This document shows, piece by piece, positions 39,834 through 41,825 of a stretch of 41,825 bases of DNA. Source of the DNA: an uncultured archaeon (lineage in GTDB: Archaea; Micrarchaeota; Micrarchaeia; Anstonellales; Anstonellaceae); NCBI GenBank assembly GCA_902384555.1, contig CABMCD010000012.1:1-41825 (forward strand), in the 5' to 3' direction. The translations under genes were made by a program, and so were the position numbers. Position 1 is the stretch's first letter. The number at the start of each line of letters is the position of its first letter. Below the pieces are notes generated by a model that did no database searches, had not been told where the DNA came from, and saw only the letters and a program-made list of their open reading frames with translations.

Positions 39834-39856
39834 TTAAAATACCACATCTATGTGGT
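39834..39856 (+). promoter_or_regulatory. TATA-like box plus palindrome at the CAP-like gene start
   Basis: TTAAAATA (39834-39841) is followed at once by ACCACAT, CT, ATGTGGT (39841-39856), a perfect 7-bp inverted repeat over the expected transcription and translation start. It may be an operator or a hairpin at the mRNA 5' end. Confidence 0.55.
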
Positions 39857-40589
39857 GTCTGTGAAGCTGAAATACGCGATGCCGGTTGTCGTGGGGTTTG
39901 CTCTGGCCAGCTTCGGCTCTCTCAAGGGCCAGGAAACAATCAACAAGTTCAACCCAAAGCTCATGGCCGATAACGCCAACACCCTCGTTCTCAACAAGCC
40001 CGTTTCCGCCTCCAAGCTCATCGACAGCCTCGGGCCGGCCGCCGCCCTCCCCGGCTCTCCGGGCTCCATTTCCAACTCCAACGCCCGGCGCCCGGTGGCC
40101 ATCGATTCGGCCTATTTGCAGATGCTGCGCGCCGCTTTCCTCGATGAAATCAACCAAATCCGCTCCGAGCAGGGGGCCGTGCCCCTGCGCGAGCACCGCC
40201 GTTTCAACTCCGTGGCCCAAAAATACAGCGACACCCTCGCCACCCTGCCCGCCGGCCAGATTTCACACGACGTCACTGAGCAGTCGGGGCGCCTTTCGTG
40301 GCTGCTGCCCTATTCGCGCAGCGCGCGCGAGTGCATCCACGTCGAGGCCATGATTCTTCCCGCCTCGCTCTCCGACACGGCCGATGTCATCAAGGCCGTG
40401 CGCAATGCGGCCCGCAAGCTGTTCCAAAGCAAAGAGCACGCCCCCGTTATTCTCATGGGCTCAAACGGTTCCGCGTACGGCCTTGGAGGCGTGGGCATCA
40501 GCTTCAAGCCGGAATCCGGCGGCTATTCCATGGTGGCGGTGCTCGAAGTGGGCGGCCAGCCCACGCCGACCTGCGCCAACTCCTTTTAG
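39855..40589 (+). CDS. Exported CAP/SCP-like domain protein (divergent)
   Basis: 244 residues from GTG 39855. GTG 39852, GTG 39861 and ATG 39879 are in frame, so the start is uncertain by a few codons. A hydrophobic N-terminus (MPVVVGFALASFGSL) suggests export. After a Ser/Pro linker, residues 95-240 resemble a CAP/SCP domain: DEINQIRSEQGAVPLREHRR, FNSVAQKYSDTLA, ISHDVTEQSG, and the Cys/His segment ARECIHVEAM. Canonical CAP metal/active residues are only partly recognisable, so the assignment is moderate. The region just upstream contains a TATA-like TTAAAATA (39834-39841) and a perfect palindrome (39841-39856) that overlaps the start. It is divergent from the thioredoxin-fold gene. Confidence 0.75.
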   Translation: MSVKLKYAMPVVVGFALASFGSLKGQETINKFNPKLMADNANTLVLNKPVSASKLIDSLGPAAALPGSPGSISNSNARRPVAIDSAYLQMLRAAFLDEINQIRSEQGAVPLREHRRFNSVAQKYSDTLATLPAGQISHDVTEQSGRLSWLLPYSRSARECIHVEAMILPASLSDTADVIKAVRNAARKLFQSKEHAPVILMGSNGSAYGLGGVGISFKPESGGYSMVAVLEVGGQPTPTCANSF

Positions 40590-40626
40590 ATAAGCGTTTT
40601 CCTTGCCGCTTTGCGCTCAAACAGCG

Positions 40627-40634
40627 TTATAAAC
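40627..40634 (+). promoter_or_regulatory. TATA box of the truncated 3'-end gene
   Basis: TTATAAAC about 25 nt before the ATG at 40655, consistent with a leaderless start. Confidence 0.55.
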
Positions 40635-40654
40635 CGCCCCTCTGACATCTCCTT

Positions 40655-41825
40655 ATGTGGCTTTTCCAGTCCAATCTCCTGGCGAAAAAGCCCGCTGAAC
40701 AGCAGGCCTCGCCATTCAATTCCTATTCTCTCATCGACCAGTCCGTGCAGTTGCACGACATTTTCTACTGCGGCTGGGACTATGTCAGCAAGCCCCTGCC
40801 GCCCCTCAGCCAGCTCTTCGGCTCGGACACCAAATTCAGCGTCCAGAGCCCCAACCTCTTCACCCTCGCCGACCACCCCTCCCTGCTGTCCTACGAGACG
40901 CAGGGCGTGGGCTCCTCTTTCAGCCTGCCCTCCTACCTCGCCGGCTCGCGCTCCAAGGCCCAGTCCGGCCTGCGCGCCGGCCTGGCGCTGGCCGACGTGG
41001 ACGCGCGCCTGCGGGACTACGGCCCGCTCACGGGGGGCGAGAGCATCGTGCTGCAAATCCCCATCGAGCTTTACGGCGAGAGTGGACTGGCCATCAACCA
41101 GACGCTGAAAAACACCCTCAGCGAGGGCATCCGCCGCTCCCTGCGCAAGCAGGCGGGCACGGCCGACATCGACGATTATCTGCAAAAAAACGGCATCCGC
41201 ATCGAGCTTAGGCCTCTGGAACTGGACGGCCCGGCCTTCGCCTCCTCGCTCTCCAAGCTGGATTTGAGCGCTCCCGAATTCGCCTCCCTGCGCGCCGAGC
41301 TGGCCGCGCATTCCAGCCTGCCGCGCGAACTCAAATCCCAAATCGCGGGCGCGGCCGACATGCCGGCCCTGCTCACGCTCCTCAATTCCTGCCCCGGCGC
41401 GGTGCAGTTCGAGCAGGGCTACCAGACGCGCTGCCCCGTCCTCAACGCGGTCTTCGACCTCTCGCGCCAGGTGCTCATCTACAACCCGGTGGAATACCGC
41501 GTCGACGTCTCAGGGGACGAAATCCGCCTCAAGCTCAAGAACCCGCCCAACTCCCAGGCCCGCCTCGCCAAGCGCTTCGAGGAAATCAACGGCCAGCGAG
41601 TCTACATTCTCTACACCGACGTGCAGCCCGGGGCCGAAGTGTCCAAGCCCTGCACGTTCGCGTACCGCGCCGGCGAGACGGAAGCCAGCGTGTGCGACGC
41701 GCAGGGCCGCCGCCTGACGCTCAGCTCGATGCTGGCCGACGCGCCGGTGGGCTACAGCCTCGCCCTCTCATCCGACGGCGTCAATGTGGATTACCGCCTC
41801 TTCAAGACCGGCGAAACCCGCCGCC
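40655..41825 (+). CDS. Unrecognised protein, runs off the window (3' truncated)
   Basis: At least 390 codons from the ATG at 40655 without a stop to the last base. A TTATAAAC box (40627-40634) lies 25 nt upstream, so this is probably a leaderless first gene. There is no signal peptide (MWLFQSNLLAKKPAEQ). The sequence is a soluble-looking mix, with few Cys, helices around DVDARLRDYG and TLSEGIRRSLRKQAG, and beta-like stretches VEYRVDVSGDEIRLKL and VYILYTDVQPG near the end. I recognise no family. The full length cannot be judged. Confidence 0.75.
   Translation, partial: MWLFQSNLLAKKPAEQQASPFNSYSLIDQSVQLHDIFYCGWDYVSKPLPPLSQLFGSDTKFSVQSPNLFTLADHPSLLSYETQGVGSSFSLPSYLAGSRSKAQSGLRAGLALADVDARLRDYGPLTGGESIVLQIPIELYGESGLAINQTLKNTLSEGIRRSLRKQAGTADIDDYLQKNGIRIELRPLELDGPAFASSLSKLDLSAPEFASLRAELAAHSSLPRELKSQIAGAADMPALLTLLNSCPGAVQFEQGYQTRCPVLNAVFDLSRQVLIYNPVEYRVDVSGDEIRLKLKNPPNSQARLAKRFEEINGQRVYILYTDVQPGAEVSKPCTFAYRAGETEASVCDAQGRRLTLSSMLADAPVGYSLALSSDGVNVDYRLFKTGETRR

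Noticed and set aside
1..41825. tRNA or rRNA genes, CRISPR arrays, insertion sequences, integrases or attachment sites
   Set aside because: I looked for cloverleaf-type stems, regularly spaced repeats and transposase motifs (DDE, HUH, tyrosine recombinase) and saw none; folding and repeat searches could not be run.

Overview
The window is a gene-dense stretch of archaeal chromosome that is visibly GC-rich, with short AT-rich islands at promoters. The archaeal assignment rests on Orc1/Cdc6, SepF, RNA polymerase Rpo7 and Spt4, ribosomal protein eS26, an archaeal HMG-CoA synthase/thiolase/DUF35 operon, a pilin-like class III signal peptide, and TATA boxes about 25-28 nt upstream of start codons. 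Large Ala/Ser/Gln-rich surface proteins, many orphan genes and eS26 would fit a DPANN-type lineage (Diapherotrites- or Micrarchaeota-like). That placement is inference; no rRNA gene is present to confirm it. I see no tRNA, rRNA, CRISPR array, insertion sequence or integrase, and no gap of 300 bases or more without a gene.

Layout. 1-7224: the end of an unknown gene, a HAD phosphatase fused to a large orphan region (minus strand), and a 1426-residue membrane-anchored surface protein. 7371-10950: the mevalonate-entry operon (COG1709-type regulator, HMG-CoA synthase, a small Cys protein, thiolase, DUF35). 11002-13098: a possible zinc peptidase with atypical codon use, an ACT-domain regulator and MntP. 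13154-19450 (minus): a triple zinc-ribbon protein, a membrane-anchored surface protein and a giant protein in which I find no cysteine. 19518-22901: acylphosphatase, an orphan, a DUF92 membrane protein, a metallo-beta-lactamase-fold hydrolase and a stand-alone NFACT-R protein. 22966-25968: a deoxyhypusine synthase-like enzyme, a second surface protein and a PIN-domain protein. 26004-29309: a Yip1-like membrane protein, a proton-pumping pyrophosphatase and a Cys-rich small protein. 29326-30805 (minus): a pilin-like protein followed by NAD kinase. 30859-33391: a translation/tRNA-modification operon (TsaC, HemK2-like methyltransferase, GNAT, TrmJ). 33418-35866: SepF divergent from Orc1/Cdc6, then an HD-domain phosphohydrolase. 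35885-38309: an orphan, an Lrp/AsnC regulator with two palindromes at its promoter, and the rpo7-spt4-eS26-DUF1805 operon. 38408 to the end: an MBL hydrolase and a thioredoxin-fold protein, a divergent CAP-like exported protein, and an orphan running off the window.

How the genes fit together. Genes that open a transcription unit often have a TATA-like box 24-28 nt before the start codon and no leader, while internal genes carry GGTGAT- or GAGGTG-type ribosome binding sites; several genes, including orc1/cdc6, rpo7 and the deoxyhypusine synthase-like gene, have both. The strongest second-look items are the cysteine-free giant protein with a porin-like C-terminal pattern, the small Cys protein inside the HMG-CoA synthase operon, the altered active site of the deoxyhypusine synthase homologue, the stand-alone NFACT-R protein, and the palindromes at the Lrp and CAP-like promoters.
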